Assembly (NCBI RefSeq): GCF_900110835.1
Contig: NZ_FOJG01000001.1
Coordinates: forward strand, 3,875,499 to 3,939,498
DNA length: 64,000 bases
Source of the DNA: Chitinophaga arvensicola
GTDB taxonomy: Bacteria > Bacteroidota > Bacteroidia > Chitinophagales > Chitinophagaceae
Direction: 5' to 3'
Of this stretch, positions 51,267 to 60,675 are shown piece after piece; positions within the stretch are counted from its first letter, which is position 1; every line of letters starts with the position of its first letter. Made by a program: the position numbers and the translations under genes. The notes beneath the pieces were generated by a model. The model saw only the letters and a list, made by a program, of their open reading frames with translations. It had not been told where the DNA came from and did no database searches.

Positions 51267-53486
51267 ATGACTTTTTTTGCTATGAGATTCATCCATCTGA
51301 GACGAAGTGCCGTGTTGCTTTTTATGGGTCTTTGTACCCAGGCAGTAGCCCAGAATACCCGGCCGCTGATTATTCCCGTGGAATCGAAAAATAATGCGAT
51401 GGTATTACAGGTGGATGAAAAAGGACAGTTGTCCACCATTTATTTCGGAAAGAAACTGACCCGCACCGCTGAATACCAGCTGGCGCCTGCCGCTTACAAA
51501 CAAACGGAAGACTACTCCGGTATATCCAATGCGGCTTACACTGCTGCCGGTGGTAAAAACCTCTTCGAACCCGCTATTGCCGTTACACATACGGATGGCA
51601 ACCAATCGCTGGACCTGCGCTATGTAAGTCATACCGTTACCCCGAAAGGCAACGATGTGAACGAGATCGCTATTTTGCTGAAAGATCCCGTATATGCGTT
51701 CGAGGTAACCCTGTATTATAAAGTATACCAGGCGATGGATGTAATTGAACAATGGTCAGTAATCCGCCACCAGGAAAAGGGTAATGTGACCTTACAGAAA
51801 TTTGCTTCTGCCAATCTTTATCTCAAAGCGTCCCGTTACTGGCTGAAGCAGTATCATGGCGACTGGGCCAAAGAAATGCAGCCGGAAGAAGCCCCCCTCA
51901 CACATGGTATTAAAACACTCGATACCAAGCTGGGCACCCGCGCCAATTTATTCCAGCCATCTGTATTCATGGTATCGCTCGATCAGAAGGCTACAGAAGA
52001 TGAAGGCAGTGTATTATATGGCGCCATGGAATGGAGCGGTAATTTCAGGATCGACCTGGAGCTGGATAACCTGGATAACTTACGGATCATAGCGGGGATC
52101 AATAATTTTGCATCTCCCTATATCCTGAAATCCAATACAACGTTTGAAACACCGCCGTTCCTGTACACTTTTTCCACACAGGGAAAAGGAGATGCCAGCC
52201 GTAAGCTGCAAAGCTGGGCCCGCAACTACAAACTGCTGGATGGCAAAGGCGAACGCCTAACCCTGCTGAACAACTGGGAAGCCACTTATTTTGACTTCGA
52301 CGAATCCAGGCTGAAAGGCTTATTAAAAGATACAAAAGACCTGGGGGTAGACCTGTTCCTGCTGGATGATGGCTGGTTTGGTAACAAATTTCCCCGCAAC
52401 AGCGACAATGCCGCACTGGGCGACTGGCAGGAAAACCGTAAGAAACTGCCCAATGGTATCGCTGCACTGGACAGCGCCGCACAGGGTAACGGAGTGAAAT
52501 TCGGTATCTGGGTAGAGCCGGAAATGGTAAGCCCGGCAAGTGAATTGTATAGCAAGCATCCGGATTGGGTAGTGAAACAACCGGCCCGCGAGGAACATTA
52601 TTTCCGTCACCAGCTGGTGCTGGACCTGAGCAATCCACAGGTGCAGGACTTTGTTTTCAAGGTAATAGATTCCCTGTTTATCAAAGCGCCGAAACTGTCG
52701 TATATCAAATGGGACTGCAATGCCGTGATCTATAACGTGGGGTCTGCCTTCCAGAAACAGCAGCAGTCGCAGTTTTACGTGGAGTATGTACGGGGCTTGT
52801 ACAAAGTGCTGGCAAGAATACGCGCCAAATACCCGGTAGTGCCCATGATGCTTTGCTCCGGTGGCGGTGGCCGTGTCGACTATGGCGCATTGCAGTATTT
52901 TACAGAATACTGGCCAAGTGATAACACCGATCCGATGGAACGAATCTTTATTCAATGGGAAAATTCCTATTTTTACCCGGCCATCGCCAGTGCGAATCAT
53001 GTGACGGACTGGGGAAAGCAACCTATTAAGTTCAGGGTGGATGTAGCGATGATGGGCAAATTAGGCTTTGATATTGTGGTAAAAGACCTGAAAGACGCAG
53101 AACGTACCTTCTGTCAGGAGGCAATTCACAACTACACAGCTTTGAAAGATGTGATCTGGCATGGCGATCAATATCGCCTGGCAGACCCGCATGAGGGTAG
53201 CATGGCCGCCATTATGTATGTGGATGAAAAGAAGAGTAGTGGGGTGGTGTTTAATTATCTTGTGAACAACCGTTATGGAGCAGGCAGCGCATTCCCGGTT
53301 CGTTTAAAAGGACTGGATGCCGCGAAGCAATACCGCTTAAAGGAAATCAATCTTTATCCGGGAGAAAAATCGCCAGTGGCAGCGGAACAGGTGTATTCCG
53401 GCGAATTCCTGATGCAGGTAGGATTCAATCCACAGTTGAATACAACGCGTACCAGTGTGGTATTGCAGATCAACGAAGCTATTTAA
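51267..53486 (+). CDS. GH36 alpha-galactosidase
   Basis: 739 residues; ATG at 51282 (MRFIHLRRSAVLLF) is an alternative start, both give a signal peptide ending AVAQ. N-terminal beta-supersandwich to about 330, then the TIM barrel with LFLLDDGWFGNKFP, the nucleophile segment YIKWDCNA (D483 from the 51267 start) and the acid/base segment WPSDNTD (D552). These are the GH36 catalytic positions. It hydrolyses terminal alpha-1,6-galactose from melibiose, raffinose or galactomannan fragments, probably in the periplasm. Followed 9 bp later by galT, which uses the galactose. Confidence 0.93.
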   Translation: MTFFAMRFIHLRRSAVLLFMGLCTQAVAQNTRPLIIPVESKNNAMVLQVDEKGQLSTIYFGKKLTRTAEYQLAPAAYKQTEDYSGISNAAYTAAGGKNLFEPAIAVTHTDGNQSLDLRYVSHTVTPKGNDVNEIAILLKDPVYAFEVTLYYKVYQAMDVIEQWSVIRHQEKGNVTLQKFASANLYLKASRYWLKQYHGDWAKEMQPEEAPLTHGIKTLDTKLGTRANLFQPSVFMVSLDQKATEDEGSVLYGAMEWSGNFRIDLELDNLDNLRIIAGINNFASPYILKSNTTFETPPFLYTFSTQGKGDASRKLQSWARNYKLLDGKGERLTLLNNWEATYFDFDESRLKGLLKDTKDLGVDLFLLDDGWFGNKFPRNSDNAALGDWQENRKKLPNGIAALDSAAQGNGVKFGIWVEPEMVSPASELYSKHPDWVVKQPAREEHYFRHQLVLDLSNPQVQDFVFKVIDSLFIKAPKLSYIKWDCNAVIYNVGSAFQKQQQSQFYVEYVRGLYKVLARIRAKYPVVPMMLCSGGGGRVDYGALQYFTEYWPSDNTDPMERIFIQWENSYFYPAIASANHVTDWGKQPIKFRVDVAMMGKLGFDIVVKDLKDAERTFCQEAIHNYTALKDVIWHGDQYRLADPHEGSMAAIMYVDEKKSSGVVFNYLVNNRYGAGSAFPVRLKGLDAAKQYRLKEINLYPGEKSPVAAEQVYSGEFLMQVGFNPQLNTTRTSVVLQINEAI

Positions 53487-53495
53487 TACATATCA

Positions 53496-54572
53496 ATGAA
53501 TACATTCCAGTTAGCAGATCATCCACATCAACGCCTGAATATATTGACAGGGGAGTGGGTATTGGTATCGCCCCACCGTACAAAAAGACCGTGGCAGGGT
53601 AAAGTAGAGCAGGTAAACAACCAGTTGTTGCCGCATTATGATGCCAGTTGTTATTTATGCCCCGGTAACCCGCGTATGGGTGGTGATCTGAATCCCGATT
53701 ACAAAGACCCCTTTGCATTTACCAATGATTTTGGTGCACTGATGGCCGATACGCCTGCAGGGCAGGATATTGAAGATGAACTGTTACATGCCCGCGCCGT
53801 AAAAGGTATTTGCCGGGTGATCTGTTTTTCTCCCCGTCATGATCTCACCCTGCCCTTGTTGCCACAGGAGGCTATCGGGAAAGTGATTGATCTCTGGCAG
53901 GAGGAATACCGCCGGATATCTGCCGATAGCAGCATTAAATATATCCAGATCTTCGAGAACAAAGGCGAGATCATGGGTTGCAGCAACCCGCATCCGCACT
54001 GCCAGATCTGGGCTGCCAGTGATGTGCCGGCGGAGCTGATCAAAGAAACCACCCGTCAGCAGGCGTATTATGCTGCCAACGGCAAAAGCCTGCTGCAAAG
54101 TTATATCGCCCTGGAACAGGAGCGGCAGGAACGCATTGTTTGTGAAAATGAACATTTCATTGCCGTTGTGCCTTATTGGGCTACCTGGCCGTTTGAAACA
54201 ATGATCATTTCCAAACGGCATGTGACCAATATCCTGGCGTTTAATGAAGCAGAAAAGAATGCGCTGGCGGATATCTTAAAGCGACTCACCACGAAGTACG
54301 ATAACCTGTTTGAAACTTCTTTCCCTTATTCTGCCGGTATGCATCAGGCGCCGGTGAATGATGGCGAACATCCCGAGTGGCATTGGCACATGCATTTCTA
54401 TCCACCATTGCTGCGGTCTGCTTCCGTGAAAAAGTTTATGGTAGGGTATGAGTTGCTGGCTAGTCCGCAGCGGGACATTACGCCGGAGTGGGCTGCCGCA
54501 AAGCTGCAGTCGCTACCGGAAGTACACTATGCTGCCCACCTGGTGAATTCACCGGAAAAGTTGACAATATAG
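53496..54572 (+). CDS. galT: Galactose-1-phosphate uridylyltransferase
   Basis: 358 residues, cytoplasmic. Zinc site C52/C55 in CYLCPGN, active-site HPHCQ with H166 and nucleophile-position H168, and the second zinc or iron region HWHMHFYPP. It moves UMP from UDP-glucose to galactose-1-phosphate in the Leloir pathway. No galK or galE is in the window. Nine bp downstream of the GH36 gene. The -33 element of the gntR promoter lies in its last codons. Confidence 0.95.
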   Translation: MNTFQLADHPHQRLNILTGEWVLVSPHRTKRPWQGKVEQVNNQLLPHYDASCYLCPGNPRMGGDLNPDYKDPFAFTNDFGALMADTPAGQDIEDELLHARAVKGICRVICFSPRHDLTLPLLPQEAIGKVIDLWQEEYRRISADSSIKYIQIFENKGEIMGCSNPHPHCQIWAASDVPAELIKETTRQQAYYAANGKSLLQSYIALEQERQERIVCENEHFIAVVPYWATWPFETMIISKRHVTNILAFNEAEKNALADILKRLTTKYDNLFETSFPYSAGMHQAPVNDGEHPEWHWHMHFYPPLLRSASVKKFMVGYELLASPQRDITPEWAAAKLQSLPEVHYAAHLVNSPEKLTI

Positions 54573-54591
54573 AAAAAAGGTAATAGCTTAG
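54561..54591 (+). promoter_or_regulatory. Promoter of the gntR-symporter-galactosidase operon
   Basis: TTG at 54561-54563, 20 bp, then TAGCTTAG at 54584-54591, one base off TAnnTTTG. Spacing is the same as in the susC promoter. Confidence 0.55.
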
Positions 54592-54611
54592 TAGGATAGT
54601 GTAGTACAGAT
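54592..54611 (+). promoter_or_regulatory. Operator-like site, single copy (probable GntR autoregulation)
   Basis: TAGGATAGTGTAGTACAGAT directly follows the -7 element, exactly as the tandem copies do at 46256. Matches 46276-46295 at 18 of 20 positions. A shared CGTTATG follows 10-17 bp later at both places. Confidence 0.65.
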
Positions 54612-54698
54612 AACCTCCGCGTTATGAATTTATACAGTGTGCAATCAATAACCAGAAACTAAAGAGACTGCCGGCAGTACTCTCATCAATATTCTTAC

Positions 54699-55715
54699 AT
54701 GCAGGACGTATACGAACAAATACATGAACTGGACGGTATTCCCGGTCTTTCAAAGCACGAGCAATTCGTTCAGGGTATTATCAACGCCATCAACTCCAAA
54801 CTATTGACAAGGGGCGATTCACTGCCTTCTGTCAATAACCTGATCAATGAACTGGGCTTTGCCCGGGAAACCATTGCCAAGGGATATAAGGAGCTGGTAG
54901 AGCGGGGTATTGTGGCGTCCCGCAACCGGAAAGGTTTTTTTGTAAGCAGTGATGACACCGGCCGGCAGTTGAAAGTAGCTTTATTGTTATTTGCATTTGA
55001 CACCTTCCAGGAAACTTTTTACAAAACCTTCCGCGCCAACCTGGGAGATAATATTCAGCTGGATGTATTCTTTCACCACAACAACATAGAAGTATTTGAA
55101 AGTATCATTGCTACGATCAAAGGCCGGTATGGTATGTATGTGGTGGCACCGATCCCGCATCCGAAAACCGGGGAAATCCTGAAAGGCCTTCCGATGGATA
55201 AGTTCCTGATGATTGACCGCTACGAACCGTTGCCCGGCGATTGTTCGTACATCGTGCAGGAATTCGGCGATTCCTCTTACCGTGCTTTCAGTGCACTGGC
55301 AGATACTATTCAGCATTTTGATGAGATGATTTTTTATTACCGGCCATCTACTGATACGCCGATTGAAATATTGAAAGCGTTCAAGCGTTTTATCAAGGAT
55401 TATAAAATCAATGGCATCATCAAAACAGAATACCAGCCAGGCACCGTCACTAAAGGAAAAGTGTATTATACCATCAATAACACAGAGTTGTGGGCGATCC
55501 TGAAAGATTGCGTGGAAAAGAAACTGACGCTGGGGAAAGATGTCGGCATCCTGTCTCACAATGATGATGTGGTAAAAGAAATTATCTGCAACGGCATTAC
55601 TACTTATTCAACAGACTTTAAACTGATGGCCGAGAAAGCAGCCGTCTTTGTATTAAACAGGGAGAAGATCCAGGAAGTACTACCTACAGTACTGATCAGG
55701 CGGAAATCATTGTAA
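54699..55715 (+). CDS. GntR-family transcriptional regulator with sugar-binding-like C-terminal domain
   Basis: 338 residues. GntR winged helix at about 18-85: QGIINAINSKLLTRGDSLPS, then NNLINELGFARETIAKGYKEL and the wing RGIVASRNRKGFFV. The C-terminal 240 residues look like a LacI/periplasmic-binding-protein fold (LKVALLLFAFDTFQETFY, GMYVVAPIPHP, DVGILSHNDDVVKEII), which would bind a sugar effector. It is first in an operon with a symporter and a galactosidase and probably controls both this operon and susCD through the 20-bp sites. Confidence 0.9.
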   Translation: MQDVYEQIHELDGIPGLSKHEQFVQGIINAINSKLLTRGDSLPSVNNLINELGFARETIAKGYKELVERGIVASRNRKGFFVSSDDTGRQLKVALLLFAFDTFQETFYKTFRANLGDNIQLDVFFHHNNIEVFESIIATIKGRYGMYVVAPIPHPKTGEILKGLPMDKFLMIDRYEPLPGDCSYIVQEFGDSSYRAFSALADTIQHFDEMIFYYRPSTDTPIEILKAFKRFIKDYKINGIIKTEYQPGTVTKGKVYYTINNTELWAILKDCVEKKLTLGKDVGILSHNDDVVKEIICNGITTYSTDFKLMAEKAAVFVLNREKIQEVLPTVLIRRKSL

Positions 55716-55727
55716 TTATCATTATTA

Positions 55728-57326
55728 ATGCCACTGACTACTATTATCAGCTTTGCTTTTTTTGTGGTATTGATGACGGGTCTGTCGTGGTTCCTGACGA
55801 GAAAGCATCAGCTGAAAACGGCAGCAGATGTGTTCCTCGGAAGCCGCAGCCTAAACTGGATTGTCATAGGCGGTGCCTTGATCATGACCAACATCAGTGC
55901 CAACCAGTTTATCGGGGAAAACGAATCGGTGTTCATCAATAACATGTCGATCATGTCATGGGGCGTGACGTCTGTTTTTGCCATGCTGTTGGTCAGTGAG
56001 TTCCTGATGCCCATTTACCTGCGCATAGGAGCCGTTACCACGCCCGATTTCCTCGGTGTGCGGTATGATAGTGGCACCAAGAAAATTGTGACGGTTATTT
56101 TCCTGCTGAGTTACCTGGTGAACCTGATCCCGGCTGTATTATACGGCGGAGCGGTAGCCATCAACGGTATCTTCCACCTGAATGAAGTGCTGCATATCAG
56201 CTATTGGTCGGCCATCTGGCTGCTGGCTTGTGTCATTGGTATTACCGGTTTTCTGTACAATGTATTAGGTGGCCTGAAAGTGATCAGCATATCAGATACT
56301 TTACTGGGCGCCGGTATGATCGTAGGCGGTTTGCTGCTGCCTTACTTTGGCTTTAAATACCTGGGCCATGGCGATGCGGAAGCGGGATTGCTGACGGTAC
56401 TGGGCAGTCATACTGATCACCTGAATGCCATTGGTTCCGCTAAAGACGCCGTGCCGTTCAGTACTATTTTTACGGGCATGCTGCTGGTGAATATTTACTA
56501 TTGGGGCATGGAACAATTTATTGTGCAGCAGGCGCTGGGTTCTGTAAGCCTGGAGCAAAGCCAGAAGGGCATTGCGCTGGCCTGTTTGTGCAAGTTGTTA
56601 TCACCGCTGATGCTGAATATTCCCGGATTGATTGCCGTACATCTTTACCTGCATCCGCAGGCAACGGCGGAAATATTTCCCCGCATGGCCGCAGATGTAC
56701 TGCCACCGGCTTATACCGGACTCATTGCCGCAGTCGTATTCGGCGCTGCACTCAGCACCTTCAATGCAGGACTGAACAGTGTAGGCACGCTGTTTACCAT
56801 GAATTTATACAAGCCTTTTATGATCGCCAGGAAAGGGCATGTGAGCGACCGGGAACTGATTGTGCGCACCCGTTTGTTCCAGGTAGGAGTAATGTTATCC
56901 GGTATTATCATTGCTCCCTTCATCATGTTTTTCAAAGGCGGTTTTTATAATTATATCCAGATGCTCGCGGGATTTTTCAGTATCCCGATCTTTACCATTA
57001 TGGTAGTGGGGATGGCTACCCGTTATGTGCCACCCATTGCAGCCAAAGCAGGACTGATCTTTTTCCTGACGGCCAATGTGGTATTACAGCTGGTATTGAA
57101 TACCGGCATCCACTACCTGCATTTACTGGCCATGACTTTTGTAGTAACAGCATTGCTGATGCTGCTGATAGGTAAAATAAAACCGATGGCCATTCCTTAC
57201 CAGCCGGCGGCTGTTCCGGTAGTACCGGTAAAGCCGTGGAAAAACCGGCATTGGTATAGCGCCGCATTGTTGCTGTTAATGGTGCTGCTATTTATCATTT
57301 TTTCACCACTAGGACTTGCAAAATGA
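55728..57326 (+). CDS. Sodium/sugar symporter (SSS family), probable galactose importer
   Basis: 532 residues with about 14 membrane helices. SSS marks: FLGSRSLNWIVIGGALIMTN, NISANQFIGENE, GGLKVISISDTLLGAG, and the sodium-site region GAALSTFNAGLNSVGTLF. Transports a sugar with sodium across the inner membrane. Galactose is inferred from neighbours. Twelve bp after the gntR gene; its stop overlaps the next start (ATGA). Confidence 0.93.
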   Translation: MPLTTIISFAFFVVLMTGLSWFLTRKHQLKTAADVFLGSRSLNWIVIGGALIMTNISANQFIGENESVFINNMSIMSWGVTSVFAMLLVSEFLMPIYLRIGAVTTPDFLGVRYDSGTKKIVTVIFLLSYLVNLIPAVLYGGAVAINGIFHLNEVLHISYWSAIWLLACVIGITGFLYNVLGGLKVISISDTLLGAGMIVGGLLLPYFGFKYLGHGDAEAGLLTVLGSHTDHLNAIGSAKDAVPFSTIFTGMLLVNIYYWGMEQFIVQQALGSVSLEQSQKGIALACLCKLLSPLMLNIPGLIAVHLYLHPQATAEIFPRMAADVLPPAYTGLIAAVVFGAALSTFNAGLNSVGTLFTMNLYKPFMIARKGHVSDRELIVRTRLFQVGVMLSGIIIAPFIMFFKGGFYNYIQMLAGFFSIPIFTIMVVGMATRYVPPIAAKAGLIFFLTANVVLQLVLNTGIHYLHLLAMTFVVTALLMLLIGKIKPMAIPYQPAAVPVVPVKPWKNRHWYSAALLLLMVLLFIIFSPLGLAK

Positions 57327-59314
57327 ATAACTTATTGAGATGCCTTTTAGCTGGCACGGGAATGCTATGTCTGTCTGTGTCGCTGTATGCACAGCAAACC
57401 GCCACCATTCCCTTTGGTAAAAACAACCGCATTGTATACGATCTGCGCAACGGCACCTATGCGGTATGGGCAGGTGGTAAAGCCGTGATCCGCCATGCGT
57501 ATGCGTTTTACGATGAATCAACATCACCGGATACCGCCCGGGTACCACGTTCCATGAAGGTGGCAACGATCCCTAACGGTAAGCAGTATACGATTACTTC
57601 TGCTGCCGGTGGATTGAAAAGAGAACATGTTTTCTATGTATACAACAACGACGATGCATTCTATACAGCGGTAGTACTGCGGGGTACGGGGGCGCGTTCC
57701 CGTTATATGAGCCCGCTGACCGGTGAAAGTATTCCTTACACCAGCGGCGTTTTTGTGCCTTTCGACAACGACGCCTGGATCAAATACCGCGTAGTGGATC
57801 TGGCAGGTGCTGGATTTACGGCATCGGAAGTAACAGCGGTATATGACAGTGTGAGCAATGCAGGTATTGTACTCGGCTCTGTGGAACACAACAACTGGAA
57901 AACAGGCATCCGGGTGGCCGGTGGGCAGTTATCTGCTATCGCCGGGTGGACAGACAGCCTCGTAACCCGCGACGGCATCCGGCATGGTATCGTTACACAG
58001 GGCGATACGCTGTGCAGTTCCCCGAAGATCATGGTGGCCGTTAAGGCCGACTGGCGCAAGGGTATGGAGCAATACGCCGTTGCGAACCGCCGGGCAGAAC
58101 CCCGCTATATCTTCAACTGGAAAGGCGCTAAACCTTTCGGCTGGAACAGCTGGGGAAGTATGCAGACAAAACTCACGCTGCCCAAAGCCAAGCAGGTGGT
58201 AGACTTTTTCGCTGACTCCTGCAAAGCCTTCCGCAGCAAAGACGGAAATGTATATATAGATCTCGATTCTTATTGGGACAACCTTACCCAAGGCGGCATG
58301 ACCGGCGATTTCAGTCAGCTGAAAGCCTTTGCCGACTACTGTAAACAAAGAGGTGTGAAACCCGGCATTTACTGGGCGCCTTTTGTAGATTGGAGCAAAT
58401 CGCCCAGAACGGTAGAGGGGAGTCATTATAACTATGAAGAAGTATGGACGAAAGTAAACGGACAGTATCATGATTTTGATGGCTGCCGTGCGATGGATCC
58501 TACGCATCCGGCTACCCGTGAAAGGATCGCGTACCTGATCAAACGCTTCAAGGAGGCCGGTTTTGAAATGATCAAAATAGATTTCATTGGCCATGCGGCC
58601 ATCGAGGCAGATCATTATTATGATCCTTCCGTACATACAGGTATGCAGGCGTTCCGTAAAGGCATGGAGTTCCTGGTAGATCAGCTGGATAGCAAGATGC
58701 TGGTATATGCCGCTATTTCGCCCAGTATGGCCACCGGCAGATACGTGCATACCCGCCGTATTGCCTGCGATGCGTTTAAGAGCATCGACGAAACCGCTTA
58801 CACGCTCAACGCAACCAGTCTTGGCTGGTGGCAGAGCAAGGTATACGACTATGCGGATGCTGATCATGTGGTGTTTGAAGGCGCCTCTATTGGTGCCAAC
58901 CGGGCAAGACTCACCTCCGCCATCGTTACCGGTACCATTATTACCGGCGATGATTATTCCGAACCAGGCAGCGCACACGTGGTAGCGCAGCAACTGTTGC
59001 AGAATAAAGAAGTGTTGCAGGCGGCACAACTCGAAGATGCCTTTCTCCCGGTAGATCATCATACCGGTGAAGCGCCGTCGAACCTGTTTGTATATAACGC
59101 CAGCGGGTATACGTACCTGGCCGTGCTGAATTATGGAAAACAGGCCGCTACTTTTTCTGCGGGTCTCGATAAGCTGGGCCTGAATACGAAGCAGGCATAT
59201 CGTTGTAAAGAATTATTTTCCGGTAAGATATCTGAGGTAAAAGGTACGCTGCAGGTAAGCGTGGATGCGGCAGATGCAGTGATAATCCGGCTGGAGGCAA
59301 TGCGCACCCGATAA
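57323..59314 (+). CDS. Second alpha-galactosidase, clan GH-D (GH27/GH36-like)
   Basis: 663 residues. Signal peptide ending SLYAQ. N-terminal beta region to about 260, then a TIM barrel opening GWNSWGSMQTKLTLPKAKQ, VYIDLDSYWDNL, GVKPGIYWAPFVDW, and the nucleophile-type segment MIKIDFIGHAA with D420. The short GWNSWG opening is characteristic of clan GH-D. The sequence differs strongly from the GH36 enzyme at 51267, so the two probably have different linkages or chain lengths as targets. Translation is coupled to the symporter (ATGA). Confidence 0.85.
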   Translation: MNNLLRCLLAGTGMLCLSVSLYAQQTATIPFGKNNRIVYDLRNGTYAVWAGGKAVIRHAYAFYDESTSPDTARVPRSMKVATIPNGKQYTITSAAGGLKREHVFYVYNNDDAFYTAVVLRGTGARSRYMSPLTGESIPYTSGVFVPFDNDAWIKYRVVDLAGAGFTASEVTAVYDSVSNAGIVLGSVEHNNWKTGIRVAGGQLSAIAGWTDSLVTRDGIRHGIVTQGDTLCSSPKIMVAVKADWRKGMEQYAVANRRAEPRYIFNWKGAKPFGWNSWGSMQTKLTLPKAKQVVDFFADSCKAFRSKDGNVYIDLDSYWDNLTQGGMTGDFSQLKAFADYCKQRGVKPGIYWAPFVDWSKSPRTVEGSHYNYEEVWTKVNGQYHDFDGCRAMDPTHPATRERIAYLIKRFKEAGFEMIKIDFIGHAAIEADHYYDPSVHTGMQAFRKGMEFLVDQLDSKMLVYAAISPSMATGRYVHTRRIACDAFKSIDETAYTLNATSLGWWQSKVYDYADADHVVFEGASIGANRARLTSAIVTGTIITGDDYSEPGSAHVVAQQLLQNKEVLQAAQLEDAFLPVDHHTGEAPSNLFVYNASGYTYLAVLNYGKQAATFSAGLDKLGLNTKQAYRCKELFSGKISEVKGTLQVSVDAADAVIIRLEAMRTR

Positions 59315-59342
59315 GTGGTTTTGTTAAATACTGTTATATTAT

Positions 59343-59367
59343 ACAAAGGGGCTATACGCCCCTTTGT
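59343..59367 (+). terminator. Intrinsic terminator closing the galactoside locus
   Basis: ACAAAGGGGC (59343-59352) pairs perfectly with GCCCCTTTGT (59358-59367), loop TATAC, then TATTTTC. Confidence 0.75.
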
Positions 59368-59423
59368 TATTTTCTATACATTGTAGTTGTTCCACGTTTA
59401 ATCACACGACCCCCGTCCGTAAC

Positions 59424-60671
59424 ATGAAAAAGTCGGCCCTTTTATGCCTGTACCTGTGGTGCCTGTCGTTCACCGGCTATGCGCAGCAACATATTCCTGT
59501 AGATCAGGTAAGAATTGATCCAATGAATGCCATCGGTGGTGCCGCCGCCAATATTTTCCGGGAGGTGAACTACATCCCGCTGGAAACCACGAAGGAAAGC
59601 CTGTTTGGTGAGATCAACCAGTTGTTGGTAACAACGGAATATTTTATAGTACTGGATCAAAATGCAACCGCCATCCTGTTTTTTGATAAAGCAGGAAAGT
59701 TTCATCATAAGATCAGCAAGTTTAATTTTGACAGGGTATTTAAACAGGATCCCCGTCCGGGAATACGCAACATTACGATCGTTTCCATCAAGGCAGATCC
59801 GGGCAAACAACAGTTGTATATACAAACGGCATTCGAACGGCAATCATTATACGTGTATAGTTATGATGGTACCCGCATTGGAAAAATAGCGCTGCCGCCG
59901 AATACGCAGGATTATCAATTCCTGCAGGACGGCACCGGGATTTATATGCAGCAAAGACCGGTATCTGCCGATCAGGCAGGGTATATGCCTTTTGATCTGG
60001 CTATCCGGCGGGAGCCGGCGGGCATACCCCAATATCTGTTGCCCGTGGATTTCAGGTATGCGGCTTTAAGCAATGATCTTTACCGGCATATGAGTTACCT
60101 CACCTATAGCGGTAATCCCTGGCAATGCCTGTATATTCCGGATTTCGATTACCGGGTACAGGAGCTGGATACAGCGGGCATCCGCCATACCTACCAGTTT
60201 ATATTTCCACTGGAATATTCCATCCCGGATAACTTTGGATACGACAGCAGCTATACCGGCAGAAGAAGGGCTTACCTGGAAGGGAAAAATGTATTTACGC
60301 AACTCTGGAATGTCTATAAAACAGGGGATTACCTGGTTGTTGATCTCCGTTGCCCCTGCAGCGGATGGGAAACGACTATGTTCACGCTGTTATATAGTTT
60401 GAAAACTACCCGGGTCATCACCCTGGACCGTGTTTCACCGGATGCTACTACCAGCTGGCTCCCGGTATCCGGCTACGGAAGATCGGAGTTGCTGGCCAGC
60501 GATGGTCAATACCTGTATACAAGTTATCCTTCACTGACCATGTTTGCAGCAAAGGAAGCGGCAGATGAGAAGCAGGCGGCATATAGTCCTGTATTAAAAA
60601 ACTATTTCACGACGCAGGACCGTAAATCCAACCCGGTCATTGTTCAGCTCAGGCCTAAAGCGAATTTATAA
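59424..60671 (+). CDS. Exported six-bladed beta-propeller protein
   Basis: 415 residues from the ATG at 59424, which opens a signal peptide (MKKSALLCLYLWCLSFTGYAQ); a TTG-started extension from 59364 overlaps the terminator and is rejected. Near the start is REVNYIPLETTKESLFGEI, the opening typical of Bacteroidota six-bladed propeller proteins (DUF4934/BF2992-like), followed by blade-like repeats (YFIVLDQNATAILFFDKAGK, QQLYIQTAFERQSLYVYSYD). Ligand and role unknown. Separated by 4 bp from the next gene, a TonB-receptor-like barrel, so the two likely form a surface pair. Confidence 0.8.
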   Translation: MKKSALLCLYLWCLSFTGYAQQHIPVDQVRIDPMNAIGGAAANIFREVNYIPLETTKESLFGEINQLLVTTEYFIVLDQNATAILFFDKAGKFHHKISKFNFDRVFKQDPRPGIRNITIVSIKADPGKQQLYIQTAFERQSLYVYSYDGTRIGKIALPPNTQDYQFLQDGTGIYMQQRPVSADQAGYMPFDLAIRREPAGIPQYLLPVDFRYAALSNDLYRHMSYLTYSGNPWQCLYIPDFDYRVQELDTAGIRHTYQFIFPLEYSIPDNFGYDSSYTGRRRAYLEGKNVFTQLWNVYKTGDYLVVDLRCPCSGWETTMFTLLYSLKTTRVITLDRVSPDATTSWLPVSGYGRSELLASDGQYLYTSYPSLTMFAAKEAADEKQAAYSPVLKNYFTTQDRKSNPVIVQLRPKANL

Positions 60672-60675
60672 CTGC

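Noticed and set aside
57929..59062. 377-codon antisense frame inside the second galactosidase
   Set aside because: Shadow of a gene with clear catalytic motifs.
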